Assembly (NCBI GenBank): GCA_964582085.1
Contig: CAZOPV010000015.1
Location: forward strand, 1 to 64,000
Direction of reading: 5' to 3'
Source of the DNA: JADGNF01 sp964582085
GTDB taxonomy: Archaea; Thermoproteota; Bathyarchaeia; Bathyarchaeales; Bathycorpusculaceae
DNA: 64,000 nucleotides
A program made the translations under genes and the position numbers. The notes beneath the pieces are model-generated. The model was given only the letters and a program-made list of their open reading frames with translations. It was not told the DNA's origin and made no database searches. Within the stretch, counting starts at the first letter, position 1. Each line of letters opens with the position of its first letter. Positions 16,544 through 25,598 of this stretch are shown in pieces.

Positions 16544-17794
16544 ATGACAACGGAGCATACTCCTCTAGCGGTGGCTCAAGCACAGCTTAAACTTGCCGCC
16601 AAAAAGTTGAATTTAGACCCTAGCATACACAAAATTCTAAGCGAGCCAAAACGTTCTATAATCGTCAGCGTCGACATCAAGTTAGATAACTGTTCAATAG
16701 GCGTTTTTCGGGGCATACGAGTACAGCACTGGGACGTACGTGGGCCATTCAAAGGCGGCATCCGCTATTACCCCAACATCACAATGGCTGAGGTTACAGC
16801 ACTAGCTATGTTGATGACTTGGAAATGTGCGATCGCTGACATTCCTTACGGTGGAGCCAAAGGCGGTGTATGTGTAGACACAAAAAAGTTAAGCAAGGGC
16901 GAACTGGAAAGGCTTACCCGTCGCTACATCAGTCTGATTATTGATTACCTTGGACCACACCGTGATATACCCGCACCTGACATGTATACAGACGCGCAAA
17001 CAATGGCATGGATAATGGACACCTACAGCCAACTTAAAGGCTACAGTATACCCGAATGCGTCACAGGCAAACCCATTGAAATCGGAGGATCAGAAGGCAG
17101 AACCGAAGCCACAGGCAAAGGTGTAATTCACTGCGTAAAAGAAGCGGCGACCAAAATTAACTTGAAATTAAAAGGAGCAAAAGTAGCAATTCAAGGTTTT
17201 GGTAACGTAGGTTTCAACGCAGCACAAGTAGCACATGAATTAGGCTGCAAAATCGTCGCGGTCAGCGACTCTTCAGGAGGTATCTACTCTTCTCAAGGCT
17301 TTAACCCCCACTCCGTTTTAACACACAAAGAAAAAACCGGGTCGGTGCAGAACTTTAAAAACGCAAAAAACATAACCAACGAAGAACTGCTCGAAACCGA
17401 ATGCGACATACTCATACCTGCTGCACTGCAAAACCAAATAACCAGCAAAAACGCTAACAAAATCCAAGCCCATATGGTAGCCGAGGCAGCCAACGGTCCA
17501 ACTACTCCTGAAGCAGACAAAATCCTCTTCGAAAGGAACATTTACCTGATTCCCGATATCCTTGCCAACAGCGGTGGCGTAATCGTAAGCTATTTTGAAT
17601 GGGTGCAAAACCTCACCCGCGAACACTGGACAATAGAGAAAGTAAACAAGAAACTGGAAGACAAAATGACTAAGGCATTCAACGACGTTCACTTGCTTAG
17701 CCAGAAAGAAGAAAGCGACCTGCGCACTGCCGCCCTTATGCTTGGCATAGGCAGAGTAGCCAAAGCCATAAAAACACTAGGTCTGTGGCCATAA
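16544..17794 (+). CDS. gdhA: Glutamate dehydrogenase (Glu/Leu/Phe/Val dehydrogenase family)
   Basis: This enzyme interconverts glutamate and 2-oxoglutarate plus ammonia. Seen features are GGIRYYPNIT (71-80), the catalytic-lysine segment PYGGAKGG (101-108), and the Rossmann motif GFGNVG (218-223) of the nucleotide-binding domain. The 416-residue length is normal for the hexameric archaeal enzyme. NAD versus NADP preference cannot be decided with confidence. The ATG has GAGG 7 bases upstream. The gene is monocistronic with long flanking intergenic DNA, as for a highly expressed enzyme. Confidence 0.95.
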   Translation: MTTEHTPLAVAQAQLKLAAKKLNLDPSIHKILSEPKRSIIVSVDIKLDNCSIGVFRGIRVQHWDVRGPFKGGIRYYPNITMAEVTALAMLMTWKCAIADIPYGGAKGGVCVDTKKLSKGELERLTRRYISLIIDYLGPHRDIPAPDMYTDAQTMAWIMDTYSQLKGYSIPECVTGKPIEIGGSEGRTEATGKGVIHCVKEAATKINLKLKGAKVAIQGFGNVGFNAAQVAHELGCKIVAVSDSSGGIYSSQGFNPHSVLTHKEKTGSVQNFKNAKNITNEELLETECDILIPAALQNQITSKNANKIQAHMVAEAANGPTTPEADKILFERNIYLIPDILANSGGVIVSYFEWVQNLTREHWTIEKVNKKLEDKMTKAFNDVHLLSQKEESDLRTAALMLGIGRVAKAIKTLGLWP

Positions 17795-18092
17795 CAGCAT
17801 GACCCAGTAATTGCCACAAAAATCTAAAATTACATCGCTCCCTCTTCACAGTTCTTGTTTAACTGAAACTCAATTATTGCTAAAACAAAAAACAGAACAT
17901 CAAACTTCTCTTGATGTCTAAATTGCACACAAGATGAGATACCCAAAAACAGTACAAGAGACAGGTAGGTCTTTGCGCTGTTTTTGCCTCTTTAGAGTAA
18001 CCAAATACTTTTAACAGTTATCCACATACTGTTCAACTCCACAAACAGCACTAACCGAGGGAGAGCAAACGCCAACACCGAAACTTGCAAAC

Positions 18093-18632
18093 TTGGACTT
18101 CCAATTTGAGAACTCAACAGTAACAGTCATAGCAAACAAAAACCATCCACAAATCAAACTTGCAGGCTTAACCATAGGGCCACTCCAAGAAGGTGCCGAA
18201 TACGAACTCTACTATTGGGTAGCCAAAGAACTCGCAGAAGCCAACATCGTACACTTCCGCCAAGACGACGTATTAGATGCCACCAAACTCTACAAAATCC
18301 AATGGAAAGAACGTGTACAAATTGCAGGACAAATCAGCGGACTACCTGAAGACTTCTACCCAAAACTCCGCAGATACCTCAGAACTGCAAAAAACCAAAT
18401 CACCCAACAACCAGAACCAGCAAAAGTTCAAGAATACCAAAAAATCAAGCAACTTGCAAACGACATAGTCAATTCTCGACTCAAAAAAATCGTAACTCTC
18501 TCTTCAGGACCAACCCAAATTGACCAACTAATAAAAAACCTCACACCAGAAGAAAAACAAATCTTCAATCAACTCGCAAAAATAATCCGCAACTGGAGAA
18601 GCCGCATTCTCAACCATGAAACTGAGGAGTGA
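18093..18632 (+). CDS. gins23: GINS complex subunit, Gins23 type
   Basis: This 179-residue protein has the small beta domain first (about 8-55, with LAGLTIGPLQEGAEYELYYWVAKELAEANIVHF-type features split around residue 30) and the helical A domain after it. That B-then-A order marks the Psf2/Psf3-like Gins23. GINS activates the MCM helicase. The next gene is mcm, overlapping or abutting this one, the same neighbourhood known from Crenarchaeota. The start codon is uncertain. TTG at 18093 is the only standard start near the N-terminus, while GGGAGAG lies 27 bases upstream. The coding strand is A/C-rich. Confidence 0.85.
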   Translation: MDFQFENSTVTVIANKNHPQIKLAGLTIGPLQEGAEYELYYWVAKELAEANIVHFRQDDVLDATKLYKIQWKERVQIAGQISGLPEDFYPKLRRYLRTAKNQITQQPEPAKVQEYQKIKQLANDIVNSRLKKIVTLSSGPTQIDQLIKNLTPEEKQIFNQLAKIIRNWRSRILNHETEE

Positions 18633-18637
18633 AAAAC

Positions 18638-20674
18638 ATGACCCACACCCAAGAAACCATAGACCCACAAGAACGCTTCTTAGACTTCTTCAAAAAAGAA
18701 AAATATCGCCAAAAAATCAGCCAAATGGCAATACAGGGCAAGGAATCCCTAACCGTAGAATTTGAAGATCTCTTCGCCTTCGACCAAAGCCTTGCCGAAG
18801 CCCTCTTAGACAAACCTGAACAGTTTCTCCAATACGCAAACAACGCAGCCTACGCCCAACTCGGAATCGAAGACAGCGAATACGCCCAGAAAATTGACAA
18901 AGTCACAGTTCGTATAACCAAACTCCTCGGGCACGAACAACTCCGTAAACTCGGAAGTAAACAAATGGGCAAACTCGTTATGATAGACGCCATAGTAGTC
19001 CGAGCCACACCCGTCAGACCAATGGTCATGCGAGCAGCATTCAAATGCAAACGATGCGGCACAATAAACCAAGTAGAACAAAAAGGCCAATTCCTCAAAG
19101 CACCAACCGTATGCGCAGGACCAGACTGCGGAAAAGACGGTCCATTTGACTTCGTACAGGAAGAATCAGCCTTCGTAGACAGCCAAGACCTCAGGCTCCA
19201 AGAACGCCCAGAAGACCTCCCACCAGGGCAACTACCAAGAACCCTTGCTGCAAAACTCATCGGAGAAGACGTCGTAGACGTCGCCAGACCAGGAGACCAC
19301 GTTTCAATAGTCGGAATAGTCCAAGCATTTGCCCCCTCAAAACCCGGCATAGGTAAACTTCGCACTTTTATTCTGCAACTTGACGCCAACAGCGTCGAAG
19401 TTTTGGGCAAAGAACCCGAAACCTCTCCTCCAACACCCGAAGAACAAGAAAAAATCCTCTCCCTAGCCAAAGACCCACAAGTCCACCGTAAACTCACAAA
19501 CTCAATCGCGCCCTCCATATATGGCTACGATCACATCAAAGAAGCTATCCTCTACCTACTTTTCGGCGGCGTCTCCAAAACCCTCCCAGACGTTAACGTC
19601 AGAGGCGAAATGAACGCCCTCCTCATCGGCGACCCAGGCACAGCCAAATCACAACTCCTCCAATACGTCGCACGCATCGCCCCTCGTGGTCTCTACACCT
19701 CAGGCAGAGGAACAACAGCCGCTGGACTTACAGCAGCAGTCATCCGCGAAAAAGGCGGCTCCATGAGCCTCGAAGCAGGAGCACTAGTCCTCGCCGACAA
19801 AGGCATTGCCTGTATCGACGAAATGGACAAGATGCGCCCCGAAGACCGAGTCGCCATACACGAAGCCATGGAACAACACACAGTCTCCGTAGCTAAAGGC
19901 GGTATCGTCGCCACCTTAAATGCGCGTACTGCCGTCCTCGCCGCAGCAAACCCTGCCCTGGGAAGATACGAGCCCCACCGAACAGTCGCCGAAAACATAA
20001 GCTTACCAGTCACAATACTCTCCAGATTCGACATAATTTTTGTGCTGCGTGACGTTCCAAACAAGGATGCCGACGGCAAAATGTCACAGCACATACTAGA
20101 GATACATCAGCGTGGCAGAACCCCAGTCGAAGCACCTGTGGACGCTGAACTGCTACGTAAATACATAGGCTACGCCAAAACAATCCAACCAGCACTCAGC
20201 GGTGACGCACTCAACAAGCTTCGCGACTTCTACTTAGCAATGCGTGCTGCCAGCGAATCTGAAGGTTCACCCGTAGCCATAACGGCCCGCCAACTTGAGT
20301 CTCTAGTCCGAGTAGCGGAAGCCAGAGCGCGTGCCGCGCTTCGAAAAGAAGTCACTGGCGAAGATGCAGAGGCAGCAATCGCCTTGATGAAGCGGTCGCT
20401 GGAAGAGGTAGGCATAGATATGTCCTCTTATAAGATGGACATCGACATAATTATGACAGGCAGACCAAAAAGTGTTAGAGATAAGCTTCAACTTGTTCTG
20501 TCAACAGTTATAGCAATGGAGAAAGAAACCGGCACAGTTGAGAGAGACGCCTTAATCACAGAGTTGGAAGAAAAGCACAAACTATCAAGATCAGAGATCG
20601 AACGCATGATTGGGCAACTGCTAAAAGAAGGCACATTGTATGAACCCGGAGAGGGACGGTTAAAGAAAACCTAA
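18638..20674 (+). CDS. mcm: Replicative helicase MCM
   Basis: This 678-residue MCM has the N-terminal domain with a zinc-binding site (C137, C140, C159, C164) and the AAA+ domain. Walker A is GDPGTAKSQLL near 331, Walker B CIDEMDKM near 393 and the arginine-finger motif SRFD near 463. A winged-helix tail closes the protein. It unwinds DNA ahead of the fork as a hexamer. ATG at 18638 is chosen because GAGGAG (18624-18629) lies 8 bases upstream. A GTG at 18629 is also in frame. Composition changes inside the gene: A/C-rich coding strand to about 20300, then ordinary. There is no intein. Confidence 0.96.
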   Translation: MTHTQETIDPQERFLDFFKKEKYRQKISQMAIQGKESLTVEFEDLFAFDQSLAEALLDKPEQFLQYANNAAYAQLGIEDSEYAQKIDKVTVRITKLLGHEQLRKLGSKQMGKLVMIDAIVVRATPVRPMVMRAAFKCKRCGTINQVEQKGQFLKAPTVCAGPDCGKDGPFDFVQEESAFVDSQDLRLQERPEDLPPGQLPRTLAAKLIGEDVVDVARPGDHVSIVGIVQAFAPSKPGIGKLRTFILQLDANSVEVLGKEPETSPPTPEEQEKILSLAKDPQVHRKLTNSIAPSIYGYDHIKEAILYLLFGGVSKTLPDVNVRGEMNALLIGDPGTAKSQLLQYVARIAPRGLYTSGRGTTAAGLTAAVIREKGGSMSLEAGALVLADKGIACIDEMDKMRPEDRVAIHEAMEQHTVSVAKGGIVATLNARTAVLAAANPALGRYEPHRTVAENISLPVTILSRFDIIFVLRDVPNKDADGKMSQHILEIHQRGRTPVEAPVDAELLRKYIGYAKTIQPALSGDALNKLRDFYLAMRAASESEGSPVAITARQLESLVRVAEARARAALRKEVTGEDAEAAIALMKRSLEEVGIDMSSYKMDIDIIMTGRPKSVRDKLQLVLSTVIAMEKETGTVERDALITELEEKHKLSRSEIERMIGQLLKEGTLYEPGEGRLKKT

Positions 20675-20709
20675 ACTGTAAATCCAAATCCTGCTGGAGA
20701 TGCAAAAAT

Positions 20710-21801
20710 ATGCAAACCATAATGGTGGTCACAGGTACCCGACCAGAAATCATCAAAATGGCCCCTCTCCTAAGAGCCCTTCGCAACCGTAAACTTTCAA
20801 CAGTCTTTGTTCACTGCGGCCAACACTACGACTACAATATGGCTCAAGCCTTCATTGAGGATCTCGAGCTTTCACCTCCTGATTTTTTCTTCAAACTTAA
20901 AGGGGCATCACCTAACGTGCAGATGGCACGTATCATCACTAAAATGGATAAACTTATGAAAGAGAAGCTGCCGGTGATCACTTTGGTGGAGGGCGACACC
21001 AACACCGTTTTAGCAGCAGCCATAGCAGCAAACAAACGCCAAGTCACGGTGGGACATGTAGAAGCTGGGTTGCGAAGTTTTGACTTACGTATGCCTGAAG
21101 AACATAACAGACGGTTAACTGATCACCTCTCCACTTACCTTTTTGCGCCTACCAAGAGGGCAGAAGCAAATCTAAATCGAGAAAACGTTTGGGGTAAAAT
21201 CTTTGTTACAGGAAACACCGTCATAGACGCCATACACCAGCACCTTCCCATAGCTGAGAAAAAATCAGAAATACTACACCGCATAAAGTTTCCCACCTTT
21301 GCTTTAGCTACCGCCCACAGAGCCGAAAACGTAGATGACATTGAGGTTTTGACGAATTTTGTGGAAACTTTTTCAGAGTCTCCTTTACCTGTGGTGTATC
21401 CAATGCATCCACGCACTAGAAAGCGCCTCCGCCAGAACGGCCTTTACAATAAAATTAACAATTGCAAAAACGTTCAGATTCTGCCACCGCTGGGCTACTT
21501 AGACTTTCTGACTCTGATGAAACAGTGCGAACTGATTATAACCGATTCTGGCGGAATCCAAGAAGAAGCAACTGCGCCCGAAATAAGAAAACCTGTTTTG
21601 GTGATTCGACTTTCCACTGAACGACAGGAAGCCGTGGAATCAGGCTTCGCCAAAGTTGTTGGCACCAAAAAAGGCGAAATTTTATCTGCGATTCACTCAG
21701 TCTTAAAAAACAAAACCAAGCTGCCGCCCCAGTCTCCTTTTGGCGATGGAAAAGCAGCAGAACGGATTGTAAAAATAATAGAAGACTCTGTTGTAACCTA
21801 A
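20710..21801 (+). CDS. wecB: UDP-N-acetylglucosamine 2-epimerase
   Basis: This 363-residue enzyme converts UDP-GlcNAc to UDP-ManNAc for surface polysaccharide or glycan synthesis. The N-terminal GTRPEIIKMAPL, the central VEGDTNTVLAAA and GHVEAGLRSFD, and the late SGGIQEEA motif are all present and in family order (GT-B fold). The length is normal. GGAG lies about 10 bases before the ATG. It is convergent with, and overlaps by 4 bases, the PAC2-family gene. No other sugar gene is adjacent. Confidence 0.95.
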   Translation: MQTIMVVTGTRPEIIKMAPLLRALRNRKLSTVFVHCGQHYDYNMAQAFIEDLELSPPDFFFKLKGASPNVQMARIITKMDKLMKEKLPVITLVEGDTNTVLAAAIAANKRQVTVGHVEAGLRSFDLRMPEEHNRRLTDHLSTYLFAPTKRAEANLNRENVWGKIFVTGNTVIDAIHQHLPIAEKKSEILHRIKFPTFALATAHRAENVDDIEVLTNFVETFSESPLPVVYPMHPRTRKRLRQNGLYNKINNCKNVQILPPLGYLDFLTLMKQCELIITDSGGIQEEATAPEIRKPVLVIRLSTERQEAVESGFAKVVGTKKGEILSAIHSVLKNKTKLPPQSPFGDGKAAERIVKIIEDSVVT

Positions 21802-22571
21802 GAGATATATGTTGTTTTTTTATCTTCTTCTTTCCTGATTTCCTCAGCCTGAAGAACTCTCTGCTGTTCAATTTTCTGCAATCGGCTCATCATTTTTTCA
21901 GCTTTAGCTATCTCCTCATCTAATCCTTTTAGGTCTACATCAAAGTTAAACATTCCGCGCAGAACTTCCAGAACACTTTTTGCAGCCAGTGGATCAGGCA
22001 AATAACCTCGTGTTTCACCAAGCAGACAAAGGGCGCTAATTTTTTGGAAGCGAGCTAACCCCAAAATCAGCCCTGCAGTTCCCACTATGGGACTTCCATA
22101 TGAACTCAAAGTCGCGCCTGCACGCAGGGCTCTGTCAAGAATTTCTTGGTTTGTACCGGCAACTATCACTTTTGGTTTGTCTTTGATTTCCATCCGGTAG
22201 CCACCGATAGTGACAATTGTCTGCACATTGTGCTTCTTGCTGTATTCAACCATGCAGTCAGCAATTTCATATTGCCCTTCAATGGTTTGGCTTTGACTAT
22301 CTCCTGTGAACAATAAGAGATCATTTGCGCCGGAAGTATTTTTTACGTAGTAGAACGTCCCCCTAAGCAATCGCACTTTGCCTTTTTTGTTGACAAGCAC
22401 AAAATACGGAAAATGCGGCGAATAAAGATAGCCAACTTTTTGAGCTTTAAGCTGCTTTATAAGGTAGCGGATTGCAATTTTACCAACCAAACCTAAACCG
22501 GGTAAGCCTTCTATTAGAACAGGGTTATTTGCTTGGATTTTGGCGATCTCTTTAACATACGTTTCCTTCAT
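21798..22571 (-). CDS. Proteasome assembly chaperone family (PAC2) protein
   Basis: This 257-residue protein carries the PAC2 signature NPVLIEGLPGLGLVGKIA near 15-32 and GSPIVGTAGLILGLA near 160-175, followed by a C-terminal helical tail rich in Glu/Lys/Gln. Archaeal members are thought to act as ATP-independent chaperones or proteasome-assembly factors, but their function here is inferred from family. The start ATG overlaps the nop10 stop (ATGA), so it is the last gene of the L44e-S27e-aIF2alpha-nop10 operon. Confidence 0.9.
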   Translation of the reverse strand: MKETYVKEIAKIQANNPVLIEGLPGLGLVGKIAIRYLIKQLKAQKVGYLYSPHFPYFVLVNKKGKVRLLRGTFYYVKNTSGANDLLLFTGDSQSQTIEGQYEIADCMVEYSKKHNVQTIVTIGGYRMEIKDKPKVIVAGTNQEILDRALRAGATLSSYGSPIVGTAGLILGLARFQKISALCLLGETRGYLPDPLAAKSVLEVLRGMFNFDVDLKGLDEEIAKAEKMMSRLQKIEQQRVLQAEEIRKEEDKKTTYIS

Positions 22572-22738
22572 TTTGTCCGTTGCTCCTTTCTGAGCGCTAA
22601 CCGATATTTGAGATATCTGTCGTCAGGGGAAAACTTGGCTGGATGGGGGCTATGAACGGAACCGCTGCAGTTGGGGCATTTGTCCGTTTTCAAGGTGTAG
22701 GCACCACATTTTCCGCATCGACGCAGTAACCACACCAC
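22568..22738 (-). CDS. nop10: Ribosome biogenesis protein Nop10 (H/ACA RNP)
   Basis: This 56-residue gene is easily missed because it is so short. It reads RRCGKCGAYTLK, then CPNC, then HPAKFSPDDRYLKYR, the characteristic zinc ribbon plus basic helix of Nop10, which with Cbf5, Gar1 and L7Ae guides rRNA pseudouridylation. The GTG start shares a base with the aIF2-alpha stop (TAGTG) and has GGGAG 5 bases upstream. A second GTG follows directly at 22735. Its stop overlaps the PAC2 start. The gene order aIF2alpha-nop10-PAC2 is the classic archaeal one. Confidence 0.93.
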   Translation of the reverse strand: MVWLLRRCGKCGAYTLKTDKCPNCSGSVHSPHPAKFSPDDRYLKYRLALRKEQRTK

Positions 22739-23526
22739 TATTTCTCCCTTCTAAAGGAGCCTTGACCACCTGCTTTGGTTATAAACGTGACTATGTTTTG
22801 ACCAACTTTGTGCAGTACATCTTCAGCGCGTTTATAGTTTTCAGCTGAGACTTCAACGCTGTATTTTGGTGCAGCTATAACGTAGAATTTAACTGTGGTG
22901 TCTTTGGATCTTTCTGCCTTTTTGGCATTGCTAAATGCCTCTTGAATACATTTTACGCCGTTGGGTTTCATGCAGCGGATTTCAAGGACGCCTTTAACCT
23001 TGACCATTTTAAGTTGGATGCGACTTTGTGCTACTTCAGCAAATGCCTCTGCCATCTCTTGAGGTATGCCGAGTTTTGTTAGAACCTCAGGGCCTTCAAG
23101 CGCCGTTTTTTCTAGTCCTTCATATAAACCGTACTTCTCATCTATCAAAACACCTGCTTTTTGGTAGACTTCTTCAGGTGTCATTTTGAGTTTTTCTGCC
23201 ACACCTTTCAGAAGAGCCTCAGCTTTTCGTTCTTTTTTCCAAGACTTTATCTTTTCAATTTTTTCGCGTTTTGTAACGCGCCTGAGCGAAAGGTCTACAT
23301 GCCCTTTTTCTTGGTCTACTCTGAGAACTTTTAGCACAACTTTTTGGTTTTCACGAACAAAATCGCGGATATTTCTTATCCACGAAGAAGAAATTTCGGA
23401 GACGTGAAGCAAACCTCTCTTTTCATACTCATCGAGTTTTGCATATGCGCCATAATCAGTAACCGTTTCTATCGTAGCGATAACTAAGTCGCCAACTTCC
23501 GGCCACTGAGGCTTTCTTTCCGCCAT
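22738..23526 (-). CDS. Translation initiation factor 2 subunit alpha
   Basis: This 262-residue aIF2-alpha helps bring initiator tRNA to the ribosome as part of the aIF2 heterotrimer. It shows an N-terminal S1 domain (GDLVIATIETVTDYGAYAKL, about 11-30, and the SEISSSWIRNI loop), a central helical domain and a C-terminal alpha/beta domain with the KGVLEIRC strand. The length is typical. It lies between S27e and nop10 in the conserved translation operon, 25 bases after S27e and overlapping nop10 by one base. Confidence 0.95.
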   Translation of the reverse strand: MAERKPQWPEVGDLVIATIETVTDYGAYAKLDEYEKRGLLHVSEISSSWIRNIRDFVRENQKVVLKVLRVDQEKGHVDLSLRRVTKREKIEKIKSWKKERKAEALLKGVAEKLKMTPEEVYQKAGVLIDEKYGLYEGLEKTALEGPEVLTKLGIPQEMAEAFAEVAQSRIQLKMVKVKGVLEIRCMKPNGVKCIQEAFSNAKKAERSKDTTVKFYVIAAPKYSVEVSAENYKRAEDVLHKVGQNIVTFITKAGGQGSFRREK

Positions 23527-23551
23527 CCCCTTTACGCTTCCACTCTTTTAC

Positions 23552-23749
23552 CTATTCTAGAACCGCCTGTATATCCCCTTTTATTTTTGCTTTTCCACCT
23601 GTCGGTTCAGCTAGAACAACACTGCAAACATTGCAGGTAACTTTGTTAACAGCGTTGCTGAATATTAGTTGTTCATTGCCACATTTTGGGCATTTCACCC
23701 TCAGAAAAGTGCTTTTTGGTTTGGGAACCAGTTTATTCCACTCACTCAT
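23552..23749 (-). CDS. rps27e: Ribosomal protein S27e
   Basis: This 65-residue small-subunit protein has the S27e zinc ribbon: VKCPKCGNEQLIFSNAV, then VTCNVCSVVLAEPTGGKA. I chose ATG at 23749 because AGGTGA lies 8 bases upstream. An in-frame GTG at 23761 would add four residues. The gene follows L44e by about 16 bases and precedes aIF2alpha, the standard archaeal order. Confidence 0.95.
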   Translation of the reverse strand: MSEWNKLVPKPKSTFLRVKCPKCGNEQLIFSNAVNKVTCNVCSVVLAEPTGGKAKIKGDIQAVLE

Positions 23750-23765
23750 TTGCAATGTCACCTGA

Positions 23766-24050
23766 TTATCCTATTGTCAATTTTCTGAGGCGTATGCCTT
23801 CTTTATGCCGCATATAGTTGCAGACCTTACATTTGAGACGCAGTGTTTGCTTCTTGGTGGTTTTTGCGAATTCTTTTTGCAGGGGATACTTTTGTCCACC
23901 ATACCCTTCTTTTTCACGTTTGTGGTGGCGTTCACCTTTAGCGAGTGCTCTTCGTTTCCCAGCTTTATATAATGATACGGCATGAACTTGATGTGTCTTA
24001 CACTTGGGACAGTACGTTGTTACTTCTTTAGGAACATTCACGTTTATCAC
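23766..24050 (-). CDS. rpl44e: Ribosomal protein L44e
   Basis: This 94-residue large-subunit protein starts near VNVPKEVTTYCPKCKTH, has the basic KGERHHKREKEGYGGQKYPLQ-like middle (split by family insertions) and ends with the second zinc knuckle KCKVCNYMR. GTG at 24050 is preferred because GGAG lies 7 bases upstream and the resulting length matches the family. An upstream ATG at 24074 would add eight residues unlike other L44e proteins. It is the first gene of the translation operon. Confidence 0.94.
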   Translation of the reverse strand: MINVNVPKEVTTYCPKCKTHQVHAVSLYKAGKRRALAKGERHHKREKEGYGGQKYPLQKEFAKTTKKQTLRLKCKVCNYMRHKEGIRLRKLTIG

Positions 24051-24081
24051 TACCAGACTCCATAAAGAAAACATGCATACT

Positions 24082-24091
24082 CTTATACTTT
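24082..24091 (-). promoter_or_regulatory. TATA box of the L44e-S27e-aIF2alpha-nop10-PAC2 operon
   Basis: On the minus strand AAGTATAAGA lies about 35 bases before the L44e GTG. It predicts a start site near 24060 and a short leader containing the GGAG site. Confidence 0.5.
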
Positions 24092-24239
24092 TTTCACTCT
24101 GGTAGCAAATCTCACATTTTTAATGTGATTAAACCATATTAGTCCTTCTTTAGTCTCTAAAAGTCAAGAGAAACCTTATGTTTCCAGCCCAGCCCCGAAC
24201 TTTATTTTTGTGACTATAAAGAAAAAAACGGAAAGTGTT

Positions 24240-25586
24240 TTAGCGTAGTCTCATCAGAACCATTTCGGCAGCTAATACCAGAGGATCCCACGTTTCGTTT
24301 AACGGCGGCGCATAAGCAGTGTCTGCTTTTGCAAGGTCGCGTACGGTCATTTGCTTTTGTATAGCAAACGACAGCGCATTTATACGTTGAGTGACTTCTT
24401 CACCACCGACCACTTGCCCACCGATTATACGCTGAGACTCTTTTTCCACGACAAGTTTGACTCTCACTGGTTTAGCTGACGGATAGTAATCTGCTTTAGT
24501 TTTGCTGGTGATAGCGCCTGTTACCACTTCAATACGATTCCTAGCCGCAGAGTTCTCTGTCAAGCCGGTTACGCCTGCTTCAATATTAAATAACCTTGTT
24601 ACGGCAGAAGCTAAAACACCAGTAAATTGAGAGTAGTCACCCGCCGCGTTTGCACCTGCAACCTTGCCTTCACGTACTGCTATAGTACCCAACTGCGGAC
24701 AGACTGATTTATGAGTGATTAGATTAGGGGCTTCGGCGCAATCACCTACAGCATAAACATCCTTCACCTCGGTCTCCATACGAGAGTTTGTTTTAATTGC
24801 GCGACTCTCGCCAAGCGGTATTCCTGCATCCATTGCAAGCTTCGTGTTTGCACGCACACCAAAAGCGCTTATGAACATGTCGGCTTCGATTTTTTCGCCG
24901 GCAGCTACAATTGCTGTAACCTTGCCTTCTCCAAGGAACTCTTCAACTGTTTTTCCTGTGAGAATAACCATGCCTCTCTCTTGCAAGTGCTCTTGAACCA
25001 ACTTCGCCATGTCAGCATCAAGCATCTGCGGCAAAATTTGAGGTAACATCTCCACTATTGTAACTTTCAAGCCGCGCTCAATTAAAGCAGCACCTGTTTC
25101 TAAACCAATTAAGCCTGCACCCATTATCACGGCAGATTTGGCGCCGTTTTGTACCGCCTGGAGTATTCTTTCTCCATCTTCGATGGTACGGAGACTGAAT
25201 ATTCCTGATTTTTCTCTACCTTTGATTGGGGGCATAAACGCGTCTGCACCAGTGGCAATGATCAGGCTATCGTAGGGCAGAGTTAAAATTGATCCTGTAT
25301 TGTCTACACAAGTTACACTTTTAGTTTTGATGTCTATGGCGGTTACTTTGGTTTCGGTTTTAAGGTTAAGTTTCAACATCTGGAAGTATGCCTGTGGATA
25401 AACAATTAAATTTTTGAAGTCAGGAATTTGCCCGCCTATAACAAAAGGTAAGCCACATCTTGAGTAGCCTGCGATTTTTTCCTGTGTCAACAAAGTGATT
25501 TCAGCTGAGCGGTCTTTTTTGCGGGCAGCTGAAGCAGCTTCTACACCTGCAGCGTTGGCGCCAACAACAATTATGCGTCGAGCCAT
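24240..25586 (-). CDS. FAD-dependent pyridine nucleotide-disulfide oxidoreductase, CoA-disulfide-reductase/NADH-oxidase-like
   Basis: This 448-residue flavoprotein has VVGANAAGVEAA (7-18) for FAD, IMGAGLIGLETGAAL for NAD(P)H and the late FAD motif AVGDCAEA. The redox centre is a single Cys in SRCGLPFVIGG (C44), as in CoA-disulfide reductases, NADH oxidases and peroxidases, and not the C-x4-C pair of dihydrolipoamide dehydrogenase. The downstream half has the dimerisation domain with GGQVVGGEEVTQRIN. It begins 12 bases after gcvH, so a role in reducing a lipoyl or related disulfide is tempting but unproven. Confidence 0.9.
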   Translation of the reverse strand: MARRIIVVGANAAGVEAASAARKKDRSAEITLLTQEKIAGYSRCGLPFVIGGQIPDFKNLIVYPQAYFQMLKLNLKTETKVTAIDIKTKSVTCVDNTGSILTLPYDSLIIATGADAFMPPIKGREKSGIFSLRTIEDGERILQAVQNGAKSAVIMGAGLIGLETGAALIERGLKVTIVEMLPQILPQMLDADMAKLVQEHLQERGMVILTGKTVEEFLGEGKVTAIVAAGEKIEADMFISAFGVRANTKLAMDAGIPLGESRAIKTNSRMETEVKDVYAVGDCAEAPNLITHKSVCPQLGTIAVREGKVAGANAAGDYSQFTGVLASAVTRLFNIEAGVTGLTENSAARNRIEVVTGAITSKTKADYYPSAKPVRVKLVVEKESQRIIGGQVVGGEEVTQRINALSFAIQKQMTVRDLAKADTAYAPPLNETWDPLVLAAEMVLMRLR

Positions 25587-25598
25587 AAGGTTTGCCCT

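Noticed and set aside
18629..18637. GTG start of mcm at 18629
   Set aside because: The GAGGAG ribosome-binding site overlaps this codon, so ATG 18638 is better supported.
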